Origin: Alcanivoracaceae bacterium | Lineage (GTDB): Bacteria; Pseudomonadota; Gammaproteobacteria; Pseudomonadales; Alcanivoracaceae | Length of the DNA stretch: 64,000 nucleotides | Direction: 5' to 3' | NCBI GenBank assembly: GCA_029212745.1 | Contig: JARGOL010000009.1 | Location: 1-64,000, forward strand | Shown: one piece after another, positions 63,812 to 64,000 of the stretch | How the letters are laid out: each line of letters begins with the position of its first letter | Position numbering within the stretch: the first letter of the stretch is position 1 | Notes under the pieces: model-generated | Told to the model about the DNA's origin: nothing | Database searches by the model: none | The model's input: only the letters and a program-made list of their open reading frames with translations | Position numbers and translations under genes: made by a program

Positions 63812-64000
63812 ATCATGGTGCCGTTGGCGACTGTCTTGTCGGAGGTCTCTTCATTGAGAGATAACTCACAGAAGATTAGCTTCTTGCCCCGTTTGACGGC
63901 CTTGGCGTGAGCTATCACGCTGGCCTGTGCTGCAGACAGGTAATTGATGGTCATGGATACCGTGGCGGCTTTCATGCCGTTGCGAATATCGTGCCCGGAC
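63796..64000 (-). CDS. Hotdog-fold thioesterase, partial, cut by the window end
   Basis: The frame reads into the window from position 64000 on the minus strand, and gives [18 protein letters not shown], then [18 protein letters not shown] and [13 protein letters not shown] before TGA at 63796. This is the C-terminal half of a PaaI-type protein. The 5' half lies outside. It overlaps the GMC gene's end by 16 bases, convergent. Confidence 0.8.
   Translation of the reverse strand, partial: SGHDIRNGMKAATVSMTINYLSAAQASVIAHAKAVKRGKKLIFCELSLNEETSDKTVANGTMIYLIA

Noticed and set aside
1-64000. tRNA, rRNA, phage or intact insertion sequence
   Set aside because: None recognised on reading either strand; no integrase or transposase frame.

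Overview
This window reads as a high-GC gammaproteobacterial chromosome segment, densely packed with genes on both strands and with no rRNA, tRNA, CRISPR array or intact insertion sequence that I could recognise. The lipid-heavy gene content (PHA-synthase-like hydrolase, desaturase, acyltransferases, P450, several hotdog thioesterases, acyl-CoA dehydrogenases, two GMC oxidoreductases), together with ppsR/ppsA and prpF, fits a marine or oil-associated lineage such as Alcanivoracaceae. That placement is inference from gene content, not a marker-gene assignment.

Layout. 1-1.3 kb: prpF, the end of a methylcitrate-type locus. 1.66-6.9 kb: four overlapping genes for exported proteins that share a short acidic motif just after the signal peptide. 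7-13.9 kb: a seven-gene, mostly overlapping operon (GMC dehydrogenase, Tat small subunit, desaturase, GT-C-like membrane protein, two methyltransferases, WecD-like acetyltransferase). It is followed by an epimerase, a radical SAM protein behind a perfect CRP-type palindrome, and a clear WecE-type aminotransferase. Together these look like a surface glycan or glycolipid locus. 17.9-21.3 kb: ppsR and ppsA (divergent) with a good terminator. 21.6-27.8 kb: Rieske protein, lytic transglycosylase, glutamate-synthase-like flavoprotein, glutathione reductase, glycosyltransferase and P450.

28-31.6 kb: ParA/YkvA/DUF805 operon and two tandem exported paralogues of unknown function. 31.6-38.7 kb: PHA-synthase-like hydrolase, a hotdog pair, a ferritin-like diiron protein, an MFS transporter, an OmpA lipoprotein, an acyltransferase and a GNAT. 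38.8-43.5 kb: an AGPS-like FAD oxidase, GlpD and FGGY kinase operon. 43.6-45.3 kb: a REP-like pair, then a MerR regulator with its operator and a Cys-rich permease (metal efflux). 45.3-53.9 kb: CPA1 antiporter, OafA/SGNH acyltransferase, a large secreted M19-like peptidase, a quinone-oxidoreductase-type MDR and an outer-membrane barrel.

53.96-55.39 kb is a gene-poor junction with no convincing gene. After it, a promoter with a TTGACA box leads an eight-gene operon (55.5-63.8 kb): PF10118 diiron-type hydrolase, BtrH_N/DUF4872 protein, two hotdog thioesterases, acyl-CoA ligase, a PimC/PimD-like acyl-CoA dehydrogenase pair and a GMC alcohol dehydrogenase. This looks like a CoA-thioester pathway for an unidentified substrate. 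A further hotdog protein, cut by the window end, faces it on the opposite strand.
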